Origin: CAWATZ01 sp963784995
GTDB taxonomy: Bacteria; Planctomycetota; Planctomycetia; Gemmatales; Gemmataceae
Length of the DNA stretch: 64,000 nucleotides
Direction of reading: 5' to 3'
NCBI GenBank assembly: GCA_963784995.1
Contig: CAWATZ010000003.1
Coordinates: forward strand, 1,116,001-1,180,000
The notes under the pieces are model-generated. The model was given only the letters and a program-made list of their open reading frames with translations. It was not told the origin of the DNA and ran no database searches. Shown here in pieces: positions 22,354 to 29,834 of the stretch (its first letter is position 1; every line of letters starts with the position of its first letter). Both the position numbers and the translations under genes were made by a program.

Positions 22354-23130
22354 ATGAAAAAAGCCAGGATTCCTCAAGACCTGCAAATCTGGATCACGGC
22401 TCGCCAGCGCTGCAAGCTGTCGCATGCCCAGGTCCAGATGGCCCGCGAACTCGGCATGAACCCCCGCAAGTTCGGCAAGCTCGGAAACCACAAGCAGGAG
22501 CGATGGAAACGCCCGTTGCCGGAATTCATCGAAGAACTGTACCTCAAGCGGTTCGGCAAGACCGCGCCCGACGAAGTCATCTCAATTGAGGAACGGGCGA
22601 AGCGGCTTGCTCAGAAGAAAGCGAAACGCAAGGCCGAGCGAACCGCCCGCAAACAAGCGGGCGCAGCAGTGGGAGAGCAACACAAAGAGAACGCCGAGCC
22701 CGGTGAAGAGGAAAAAGGAGCAGAGGTCATGCTTTCCGAAACGTCCGCAGCGCAAGGCATCATCACCCATCGCAGTCCCTGGCCTCTGGACCAGACGCTG
22801 CAGCGTCTTCGGTCCGCCTTCGCGGCCAGGAGCGTGAAGGTCTTTGCCGACATCGACCAGCAGGCCGAGGCGCGGGCCGTGGGTCTGGACATGCCGGCGA
22901 TGCACTTGCTGCTGGTGGGCAATCCGCAGGCGGGGACGCCCATCATGGTGGCCGCGCCGCAGGTCGGGCTCGACCTGCCGCTGAAAGTGATGGTGTGGGA
23001 GCAAGGGGGCGTGGTCCACGTCAGCCTCAACAGCAGCGATTACCTCGCGGTCCGGCATGGCCTGGCCCCCGAGATGGTGCAGGGCCTTCGGGGGTTGGAG
23101 GTGCTGGTCGCAACGGTCCTGGCCACGTAA
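22354..23130 (+). CDS. DUF302-domain protein with an N-terminal helical domain
   Basis: 258 residues. Residues 1-70 (LQIWITARQRCKLSHAQVQM, ARELGMNPRKFGKL, LPEFIEELYLKRFGK) match a small widespread bacterial domain of unknown role. Residues about 130-258 are a DUF302 fold: ITHRSPWPLDQTLQRLRSAF, VFADIDQQAEARAVG, LLVGNPQAGTPIM and LDLPLKVMVWE. A charged linker joins them. An internal ATG at about 22729 has AAGGAG 10 bases upstream, so this may be two adjacent genes whose separating stop is missing, or a true fusion with internal initiation. Confidence 0.78.
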   Translation: MKKARIPQDLQIWITARQRCKLSHAQVQMARELGMNPRKFGKLGNHKQERWKRPLPEFIEELYLKRFGKTAPDEVISIEERAKRLAQKKAKRKAERTARKQAGAAVGEQHKENAEPGEEEKGAEVMLSETSAAQGIITHRSPWPLDQTLQRLRSAFAARSVKVFADIDQQAEARAVGLDMPAMHLLLVGNPQAGTPIMVAAPQVGLDLPLKVMVWEQGGVVHVSLNSSDYLAVRHGLAPEMVQGLRGLEVLVATVLAT

Positions 23131-23152
23131 CAATGGGAAAGCGCAGGCACTC

Positions 23153-23711
23153 ATGGCAGACATTCTCTCTTTTCTCCACGCCATCGCCCTCCATCCCGAG
23201 GATGAGGCCCGCCGCCTTGTTTTCGCTGATTGGCTTGAGGACCAGGGGGACTGGCGTGCGGAGTTTCTCCGCCTGGACTGTTTGCTGGCAACACTGCCCG
23301 CAGGACGCGGAGAACCGTGCCGACTTGCAGGTCCGCTGGCAGGAGCTGCGAGCCGAGTTGCCGCCGGCCTGGCGGACTGTCCTGGGACGGTCCGCCATCG
23401 AGAACTGTGGTATTCGCTTCCGGTTCAAGTGCCCGCGGCGATGGACCTCGCTGGAACCCACGGGAGTCGCCGCCGTGCGGTTCTGTGATTCCTGCTCCCG
23501 GAAGGTCTACTACTGCGGGACAATCGAGGAAGCCCGTGAGCACGCCATCAAGGGCGATTGCGTGGCGCTCGACGCCAGCATTCCCCGATCTCCCAGCGAC
23601 CTGGACGATCCCGAGGAGAGCTTTGATCTCGAGCTGGACGGGTTGGAACTCGGGGAAATCGAGGGCGAAGAAGTGATTGAACTCGGGGGAATCGAGCTGG
23701 AAGAAGAATAG
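23153..23711 (+). CDS. TIGR02996-domain protein (one frameshift)
   Basis: About 185 residues. The N-terminus MADILSFLHAIALHPEDEAR then RLVFADWLEDQGD is the TIGR02996 repeat-companion domain characteristic of Gemmata relatives. After a frame change near 23300 the protein continues with LQVRWQELRAELPPAW, RFKCPRRWTSLEPTG, a CDSCSRKVYYC cysteine cluster that could bind zinc, and an acidic tail ending ELEEE. The family occurs in large paralog sets; function unknown. An upstream in-frame ATG at 23132 would add seven residues, but the chosen start matches the domain. Confidence 0.82.
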
Positions 23712-23752
23712 AGATGAATGCCTGGCTGGCGCTCACTCGGGGAGGAAGTGTT

Positions 23753-24126
23753 ATGAGACCTGTGCGGTTCGCTCTTCGTGGCGGCGGTGGCGGTGGCTGA
23801 TAACCGGCGGTTGGTCTCTCAGTTTCGCACAGCCAGCCCGGACGGCGGCTCCGGATGACGAGTTGACTCTTGTGGTCGAAATCAACGCCAAGGGAGAATT
23901 GCTTCCGCCTGCTGGAGGCGCCCTGAAACAGGCTGGGGAGATCAGGAAATACCTGCAGGCCGAGTTGCTGCGTTTGCAGCGCCTGGCCAAAGCGAAGAAA
24001 CCGGCAGGCGTGCCGACGTTGCTGCTGCGAGCAGACCCCAATGTGACCTACGGCACCGTTTTCGAGATGCTGAAGCAGGCCAGGGCAGCCGGTTTCGGAA
24101 ACATCAAGGTCCGGGTGAACAAGTAA
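23753..24126 (+). CDS. ExbD/TolR-like periplasmic-domain protein (frameshift near start)
   Basis: The ATG has GGGAGGAA 6 bases upstream and opens MRPVRFALRGGGGGG, then hits a stop; another frame carries the rest. The readable part resembles the ExbD/TolR extracytoplasmic domain: TLVVEINAKGELLPPAG, GEIRKYLQAELLRLQ, PTLLLRADPNVTYGTVFEML and GFGNIKVRV. The hydrophobic stretch in the second frame (RWLITGGWSLSFAQPA) could be a membrane anchor or signal peptide. No exbB neighbour. Calling it ExbD-like rests on the C-terminal half only. Confidence 0.55.
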
Positions 24127-24190
24127 CAGGTCGGCCAAGATTGTTCGTGATTTGTGCGCTGAGGGTATTAGGCGAGCGGCAGGAGAAAAC

Positions 24191-24391
24191 CTACCCAAAG
24201 TAGCCATCACGCTCCGCGTGATGCAGGCTCATCACGCGGAGCGTGATGACTACTTTGGTCCTGCCGCTCGCCTTAGCCAGTTTCTGGTCGTCCGCATCGT
24301 TTTGGACGATCAGGCCAGGCCGCCGCTTCCCTCCCTTTCCGGAGGCGAACGGAAACCAGGCCAGGACAACGTCTCCCTGCTTGACGCTCAT
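24191..24391 (-). pseudogene. MazF/PemK-type toxin truncated by a palindrome
   Basis: The ATG overlaps an antitoxin remnant stop as ATGA. Residues 1-46 are PemK-like: MSVKQGDVVLAWFPFASGKG, KRRPGLIVQNDADDQKL and AKASGRTK. From there the reading frame is the family A palindrome, and the rest of the toxin (normally 100-plus residues) is not found beyond it. The palindrome insertion, or a deletion next to it, removed the C-terminal catalytic half. Confidence 0.75.
24195..24258. repeat. palindrome family A, copy 2
   Basis: Arms CCAAAGTAGCCATCACGCTC+CGCGTGATG and its complement ending GATGACTACTTTGG, with a 6-base loop CAGGCT. One mismatch in 29 pairs. The inner arms equal those at 12570-12620 apart from one base, but the loop differs. 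It interrupts the toxin reading frame on the minus strand. Confidence 0.93.
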
Positions 24392-24423
24392 GGCTTCAAC
24401 TCTTCGTAGCGATCGGAGTCATC
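24388..24423 (-). pseudogene. antitoxin 3' remnant
   Basis: The last codons before the toxin fragment read LDDSDRYEELKP and stop, matching the end of the intact antitoxin at 17075 (MDDYDRYEERKR). Homology ends at 24423, only a few bases from the GTG start of the opposite-strand gene at 24429. The 5' part of the antitoxin has been replaced. Confidence 0.6.
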
Positions 24424-24428
24424 CAGCT

Positions 24429-24920
24429 GTGAAACACTTGCTCCCCTTGCTGATTGGCTTCGTGCTGGGAGGAGCCGCCACGTGCGGCGTGTTCGTTCTC
24501 TCGATGCGGTCACCGCCGACGACCCCGAAACTCCGACCCCCGACCGCCATCCGGGTCACACTCCATCCGTGGGACGGCATCGGAGGCGTGTTCGCAGCCG
24601 ACTGTGAGCCGGTGGACATCCCACTTGAGAAGCTGGACTTTGCGTTCCGGCTCCTGACGCCCGAGAAGTATTTCGAGGGTGGGGTCCATGAGTTCATCAC
24701 CCGGATCGTGGCCGAGGCCGTCATCACCCACGCCGACGGGACGCAGACGTCCGTGCTGGTCCGGGACCACGGGCACAACCCGGCGGTCGTGACGGTGGAC
24801 GGGAGGAACTACTTCTACGCCCGGAACGACCCGGACGTCCACGCAGGTGCCATCGAACTCATCCAGCTGGTGAATGAAGTCGCCCATAAGGAGAAGGCTA
24901 TGCGTCAGCCCAAGCCGTAG
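24429..24920 (+). CDS. hypothetical membrane-anchored protein
   Basis: 163 residues. I place the start at a GTG at 24429 with a GGAG about 10 bases upstream, because it opens a hydrophobic segment (KHLLPLLIGFVLGGAATCGV) that should be a signal anchor. The rest has LHPWDGIGGVFAADCEPVD, LDFAFRLLTPEKYF, IVAEAVITHADGTQTSVLV and a C-terminal lysine-rich end. No family recognised. The start abuts the toxin-antitoxin remnant on the other strand, a recombination junction. Confidence 0.6.
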   Translation: MKHLLPLLIGFVLGGAATCGVFVLSMRSPPTTPKLRPPTAIRVTLHPWDGIGGVFAADCEPVDIPLEKLDFAFRLLTPEKYFEGGVHEFITRIVAEAVITHADGTQTSVLVRDHGHNPAVVTVDGRNYFYARNDPDVHAGAIELIQLVNEVAHKEKAMRQPKP

Positions 24921-25477
24921 AACGCGGCTCGGGGCTAAGCAAAATCTGATCGTCATTGATTTTGGGGAAACGCCAAAAGAAGGCCAGAAGAGACGCCGTG
25001 AGATGCTGGCGTGGTGGCAATGTCGCTTTGTTGTCATCCGTGGGGCAAGCAGGGACACGCCTGGGCACTTCCTGGGACATCGCCAAGCACAAAGCGCCGT
25101 TGGCGTGGTGGCATCCTCCGCGGTTCTCTCTCGGCAGCGTCCCCTTCCTCCCCAAAATCCCTGTCAGTCAAAGAAAAACGAATGGCACCGCTAGACGAGA
25201 CGTGCTATCGTGTTTGGGATCGGTGCAAGCAGGTTCGCAAAGAGAGGGGACGAGCCAGCCCCTCCCGAATACCCTGGCGGGTGGCAGGCAGACAGCAAAA
25301 TGCCCATTCCTGGCAGCATCGGGAGCGTTTCCGACAGCTATGGGGCCTCTCTGCCATCCCCCAAAAAATGGCCGGCACGGCAGGCAGACAGGGCTCCTTT
25401 GCACCTCGGCTTGTCATTTCTCACGCGGCGGCCAAAGGCCGGTCCGGATAGCGATTGCCCAAAAGGAGGACTCCCAA
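24921..25477. other. intergenic region without a recognised gene
   Basis: About 550 bases ahead of the Hint-domain gene. Several open stretches exist in different frames but none has family-like sequence, a good start site or a codon pattern like the neighbours. It may contain decayed coding sequence. The last 15 bases carry AAAGGAGG, the ribosome-binding site of the next gene. Confidence 0.5.
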
Positions 25478-26476
25478 ATGCGTCTCGAACTTGTCCTGTC
25501 GGCCGCATTCGCGGCTTGCACGTGTGTGACAGCGCTGGCCGAGGAGCCAGCAAAGGTGAACGTGGAACTCCGGCATGACGGGTTGCCTGCACCCGGTTCC
25601 CCGTCCCTGGCGCCAGGATTGCCGCTGTGGGATGGCGACAAGGGCGTTTACGCCCTGCGCCTCACCGCCCAGCTGGACGGCAAAGGGGAAGGCAAGGGCA
25701 CCCTGGATCTGGATCCCAATGCGCCGGCCTTTGACGAGTTTGGCTTTGTGACCAGGGCCGGCGCCTTGCGTCAGGTGACGCTGGACTGCACTTTCAAGGT
25801 CGTGAAGAAGGAAACGCTGCAATGGGGCGGTCCGCGCCTGCGGGAGGAGGAATGGCTCCTCCTGGACGTCCGCGGCCCGAAAATCACCGGCCGGCTCCGG
25901 CTGGCCACACCGACGGCGGCCAGGTGGTCATCCGGCCGGTTGCTGGTCCTGGACAAGGAGGGGAAGGTCAAACACGTGATCTCGCTCACCAAGCCGCCCC
26001 CGCCCGAGCCCTGTCACCCCGGCTGCTTCCCGGCCACGACGACGATCCTTATTCCGGGCGGGACCAAAGCCATCGAGCGACTCCGCGCGGGGGACGTCAT
26101 CACCACCGTCAGCCCGGAGGGTCGGAGTTCGCAAGCCAGGGTGGCAGGAGTCTTCACCACGACCAATCGCCTGGTGGAAGTGGCCACGGACGCGGGCAAC
26201 CTGATCACGACCCAGACGCAACCGCTCGCGCTGACGGCGGGCGGGCTCCAGGCTGCCGGCGAGCTGAAGAAGGGCGACCGGATTAGCCTGTGGCAGGAGG
26301 GCAAGCGCCGAACAGCGACGGTGCGCTCCGTGTCGCTTACCGGTCGTGAGGAGCGTGTGTTCAACCTGATTGTGCCTGAGCCGGTCCTCTTCGTCGCCGA
26401 TGGTTTCCTCGTCCGCAGCAAACCGCCGGCGCCCACGGCGCCCGCTCAGGGCGTTCCCTCCACCACGAGCCCTTGA
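25478..26476 (+). CDS. secreted protein with a C-terminal Hint domain
   Basis: 332 residues from an ATG with AAAGGAGG 7 bases upstream. A signal peptide (MRLELVLSAAFAACTCVTA) is followed by a beta-rich domain (residues about 25-172) of unknown type. A proline linker leads to a Hint fold starting at C183 in GCFPATTTILIPGG, then IERLRAGDVITTVSPEG, ATDAGNLITTQTQPL and a final FNLIVPEPVLFVADGFLVR. Hint domains of this kind self-process hedgehog, intein or polymorphic-toxin precursors. No downstream extein remains: only about 16 residues follow. Confidence 0.8.
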   Translation: MRLELVLSAAFAACTCVTALAEEPAKVNVELRHDGLPAPGSPSLAPGLPLWDGDKGVYALRLTAQLDGKGEGKGTLDLDPNAPAFDEFGFVTRAGALRQVTLDCTFKVVKKETLQWGGPRLREEEWLLLDVRGPKITGRLRLATPTAARWSSGRLLVLDKEGKVKHVISLTKPPPPEPCHPGCFPATTTILIPGGTKAIERLRAGDVITTVSPEGRSSQARVAGVFTTTNRLVEVATDAGNLITTQTQPLALTAGGLQAAGELKKGDRISLWQEGKRRTATVRSVSLTGREERVFNLIVPEPVLFVADGFLVRSKPPAPTAPAQGVPSTTSP

Positions 26477-26570
26477 CCTTCCCGGCGCCAGAAAGCGGTT
26501 GTTTCCGGGGCGGAGGATTGTCATGATAGACGGGGGTTTGCCACAAGGAGCACCAGCAAGGAGCCCGATC

Positions 26571-27902
26571 ATGAAGCAACCGGCGGTGGTGGGACTGGCA
26601 CTGGCCCTGACCCTGGGAGGAGCGCTGCACGCGGCCGACACTCCCCGGACCATCCTGGAGCGGGCCATCCAGGCGATGGGCGGCAAGGAGAAGATCACGC
26701 TTCCCCACGCGAAGGTGCAGCACCACAAGGGCAGCGTCGAATTCAAGGATCAGCCCGGCATCCCGGCGCTCACCGTGACCGGCACGAGCTACTTGCAGGG
26801 CGGGAGGTATCGCAGCGATCTGAAGATGTCACTTGCCGGGCAGGAAATCCCCGCGTCCGTCCTGCTCACCGAGACGGAGTCCTGGCGGCACGCCAACGGC
26901 CAGTGGACCAAACTGACCGAAGCGGAAATGGAGTATTTCCGGATTGCCCGCTACGCCGACCTGGTTTCCGAGCTGGTGCCGCTGCGCGACAAGGTCTATC
27001 AGCTGGAGCTGCTGCCGGAAACCGAGGTGGAGGCGAAAAAGGCGGTCGGGATCAAGGTGACTCGCGAGGGCAAACCCGAAATCGCCCTTTACTTCGAGAA
27101 GGATTCGGGCTTGCTGTGCCGGGTCAATTACAAGGCCAAGATGCCGGGCACGGAGAAGGAAGAAACGCACGAACTGGTGCTGGCGGATTACAAGGAGCTG
27201 GACTGGCTCGCCCAGGCGGCGGAGCCGTTGAAACAGGCCGGTCTGGGCACCGAGCCCAGGGATTTGCTGGAGCTGGTCCGCAAGCGGAGCTGGACCGAGG
27301 AGCAGAGCAAGCAAGTGCGGACGCTGATCGGCAAACTGGGGGATGACTCCTTCGACGTCCGCGAACAGGCGGAGAAGGACCTGGTGCAGCTCGGCCCGGT
27401 GGCTGTCGCTCCCCTGGAGAAAGCCTGCCAGGACGACGACAAGGAGGTTGCCCGGCGTGCCCAGGAGGCCCTGAAGGCGATCCAGGATCGGCACAACTCC
27501 ACCACGCTGAAGGAGGCGATTCGGTTGCTGGGTCTGCGCCGGCAAGGCGTTGCGCTCCAGACGCTGCTGGAGTTCCTGCCCCGGGCGGAACCCGAGGCGG
27601 CGGAGGAAATCCGGGTCGCCCTGCTGAACTTCGCCGAGGCCCCGGGCGGTCCGCCGCCGGCGCTGGTGAAGGCCCTCGATGACGCCAATCCCCAGCGGCG
27701 CGAGGCTGTCCGGGCCGTGCTGGGCAAGGACGGCGGCGCCTGGCTGAAGAAACCGGGCCGGCCGGTGTTTCCCGCCGGTGTCAAGATGGTCCACAAGAAC
27801 GTTCTCCGCTGTGGCGATGGGCGGGTGGTGGTGCTGGAGTACACCCACGCCCAGCTGTACAATCGGCTGGACGACAAACTGTTCGCGCGACCGGCAGAAT
27901 GA
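26571..27902 (+). CDS. LolA-like exported protein with a C-terminal HEAT-repeat region
   Basis: 443 residues. A signal peptide (KQPAVVGLALALTLGGALHA) is followed by a lipoprotein-carrier/LolA-like beta domain (ILERAIQAMGGKEKI, YFRIARYADLVSELVPLRDK, LLPETEVEAKKAVGIKVTRE). From about residue 235 come HEAT-like repeats (DSFDVREQAEKDLVQLGPVA; EVARRAQEALKAIQD). The C-terminus ends in a beta hairpin. The next gene encodes a paralog of the LolA-like half. GGAG lies 7 bases before the ATG. Confidence 0.75.
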   Translation: MKQPAVVGLALALTLGGALHAADTPRTILERAIQAMGGKEKITLPHAKVQHHKGSVEFKDQPGIPALTVTGTSYLQGGRYRSDLKMSLAGQEIPASVLLTETESWRHANGQWTKLTEAEMEYFRIARYADLVSELVPLRDKVYQLELLPETEVEAKKAVGIKVTREGKPEIALYFEKDSGLLCRVNYKAKMPGTEKEETHELVLADYKELDWLAQAAEPLKQAGLGTEPRDLLELVRKRSWTEEQSKQVRTLIGKLGDDSFDVREQAEKDLVQLGPVAVAPLEKACQDDDKEVARRAQEALKAIQDRHNSTTLKEAIRLLGLRRQGVALQTLLEFLPRAEPEAAEEIRVALLNFAEAPGGPPPALVKALDDANPQRREAVRAVLGKDGGAWLKKPGRPVFPAGVKMVHKNVLRCGDGRVVVLEYTHAQLYNRLDDKLFARPAE

Positions 27903-27936
27903 ATCGCCCGCACTTATGAGGTCCCAGGAGGTAGTC

Positions 27937-28686
27937 ATGCCTCGAAATCGTGGTTGGATCGCCGTGGCCTGCCTGGCTCTCTGGGCGGGGCTGGCTCAGG
28001 CGCAGGAGACGGCGCAAACGGTCATCGAACGCAGTATCCAGGCCCACGGCGGCAGGAATCGCCTGGACCGGCCCGGGGCCGACCGGGCCAAGATCAAGGG
28101 GACCCTCTTTGTCAATTCCGTGGAGGTCCCCTTCACCTCCGAGATCCTGGTTCAGCTGCCCAGCAAGCGGAAGGTCACGATCACGATGGCAATGAAGGAC
28201 CAACTTCCAACGACCATCGTGCAAATCTGTAACGGCGACCAGGCGTACGTCAGCATCAACAGCCGGCCGATGAAGCCGGAGGCCAGCGCGGTGGCTGAAA
28301 TGCGCGAATCGCTGGCCCTGGCCCGTGTCGTCCGCCTGGTGCCGCTCCTGAGCGACCGCAGTTTTCAGCTGTCGCTGCTGCCCGAGACGAAGGTCAACGA
28401 CCGCCCGGCCCTCGCCGTCAAGGCCGAGGTCAAGGGGCGGAAACCGTTCCTGCTGTACTTCGACAAGGCGACGAACTTCCTGGTCAAGACCGAGCATGAG
28501 CTGGACGATGGAGCCGGGAAGTCCGTGACGCAGGAGGAGTTTTACAGCGACTTCCGCGACCTGGCCGGGTTCCGCCGGCCGATCAAGATGACCGTCTTCC
28601 GCAAGGGGGCCAAGGTCATGGAAGCGGAATTTCTGGAAGTGAAGTATTACGAACGCGTCGAGGATGCGGAGTTCGCCAAACCGTAA
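27937..28686 (+). CDS. LolA-like exported protein, paralog of the preceding gene
   Basis: 249 residues with CAGGAGG just before the ATG. Signal peptide MPRNRGWIAVACLALWAGLA; mature part TVIERSIQAHGGRNRL, SEILVQLPSKRKVTITM, LARVVRLVPLLSDRSFQLSL and LPETKVNDRPALAVKAEVKG. It parallels the first 230 residues of the upstream protein, so the pair arose by duplication. 34 bases separate the genes, and they are probably co-transcribed. Ligand unknown. Confidence 0.75.
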   Translation: MPRNRGWIAVACLALWAGLAQAQETAQTVIERSIQAHGGRNRLDRPGADRAKIKGTLFVNSVEVPFTSEILVQLPSKRKVTITMAMKDQLPTTIVQICNGDQAYVSINSRPMKPEASAVAEMRESLALARVVRLVPLLSDRSFQLSLLPETKVNDRPALAVKAEVKGRKPFLLYFDKATNFLVKTEHELDDGAGKSVTQEEFYSDFRDLAGFRRPIKMTVFRKGAKVMEAEFLEVKYYERVEDAEFAKP

Positions 28687-28694
28687 ACGCTGCC

Positions 28695-28751
28695 TTGCCG
28701 CTTGCGACTTAGCGCTGCCAACGAGCGGCAGCGCTAAGCCGCAAGCGGCAA
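28695..28751. repeat. palindrome family B, copy 2
   Basis: Arms TTGCCGCTTGCGACTTAGCG+CTGCC and GGCAGCGCTAAGCCGCAAGC+GGCAA around a short loop, with one mismatch. The GCCGCTTGCGGCTTAGCG core is shared with 14171-14229. It fills the gap between the LolA-like gene and the pseudouridine synthase. Confidence 0.88.
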
Positions 28752-28770
28752 AGCGGTCCTTTGTTACTCA

Positions 28771-29775
28771 ATGACCCAACGCACCTTCACCGTGGCCCGC
28801 GCCGAGGCCGGTCAGACCCTGGACGAATTCTTGCGGCAGCATCTGTCGCTGCCTCCAGCCCAGGTCCGGCAACTGGCCCGCCGGCGGCAGGTGCGCGTGG
28901 CCGGCATTCCCTGCCTCGATCCAGGCCGCCGCGTCCAGCCCGGCCAGCGCGTCGATGTCCGTCTCCCCAAACAGGAGGGGCGTGGGACGAAGCGCACTAT
29001 CCCGCTAACGCCTGCCGCTTTCCTGGACGCTCTGCCGACCCCTCCGGTTCTTCGCTTCGTAGATGATTACGTGGTGGTTGTGGACAAACCCCCCGGTCTG
29101 ACGACCATGCGCCACCCCGAGGACGTCGCGGAACAGGGCCCCCGGGCCCGGCGTTTTCTCCCGCCGACCCTGGCCGACCTGGTGCCGGTGCTGCTGGCCC
29201 GCGAACACGGCGGCAAGGCCACACCCGTCCGGGCGGTGCATCGGCTGGACAACGAAACCTCGGGCCTGGTCGTCTTCGCCCGCACCGTCGAGGCCGAGCA
29301 GGACCTGGGCCAGCAACTGCGGGCCCACACCGTCGAGCGACGTTACCTGGGTCTGGTCCGCGGTAGGGCCAATAGCGGTCGGATCGAGTCCTGGCTGGTG
29401 CGCGACCGGGGCGACGGCCGGCGTGGCAGCGGCGACCGGCCGGGCGAGGGACAGCACGCCGTGACCCACGTCCGCGTCGTCGAGGAACTGGGCGATTTCA
29501 CCCTCGTCGAGTGCCGGCTGGAAACCGGACGCACCCATCAGGTCCGCATTCACCTGGGCGAGGCGGGCACGCCTCTATGCGGCGAACGGATCTACGATCG
29601 ACCCCGTCACGGCCGGCCGCTGCTCGACAGCAGCGGTGCCAGGCGTATCATGCTCCATGCGGCCACGCTCGGCTTTGCGCATCCCGGCAGCGGCCAGCGC
29701 ATGGACTGGAGCGCTCCGCTGCCGGCCGACATGGCCGGTCTGCTGCAACGATTGCGAACGAGCCGGAAGCGTTAG
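28771..29775 (+). CDS. RluA-family pseudouridine synthase
   Basis: 334 residues. An N-terminal S4-like RNA-binding domain (TLDEFLRQHLSLPPAQVRQL, VAGIPCLDPGRRVQPGQRVD) is followed by the catalytic domain with HRLDNETSGLVVFA; D160 is the predicted nucleophile. YLGLVRGRANSGRIESWL, ECRLETGRTHQVRIHLGEAG and MLHAATLGFAHP complete the RluA pattern. It isomerises uridines in rRNA or tRNA; the site cannot be assigned from sequence. The ATG starts 20 bases after the palindrome. Confidence 0.92.
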   Translation: MTQRTFTVARAEAGQTLDEFLRQHLSLPPAQVRQLARRRQVRVAGIPCLDPGRRVQPGQRVDVRLPKQEGRGTKRTIPLTPAAFLDALPTPPVLRFVDDYVVVVDKPPGLTTMRHPEDVAEQGPRARRFLPPTLADLVPVLLAREHGGKATPVRAVHRLDNETSGLVVFARTVEAEQDLGQQLRAHTVERRYLGLVRGRANSGRIESWLVRDRGDGRRGSGDRPGEGQHAVTHVRVVEELGDFTLVECRLETGRTHQVRIHLGEAGTPLCGERIYDRPRHGRPLLDSSGARRIMLHAATLGFAHPGSGQRMDWSAPLPADMAGLLQRLRTSRKR

Positions 29776-29834
29776 CGATGGAACGAAGGCAAGTAACCCC
29801 CGACAGGAACCCCGCGACAGGAGGAAATGATCGC

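Noticed and set aside
24921..25477. Gene in the 550-base gap ahead of the Hint protein
   Set aside because: Overlapping frames have no family signal or good start; none preferred.
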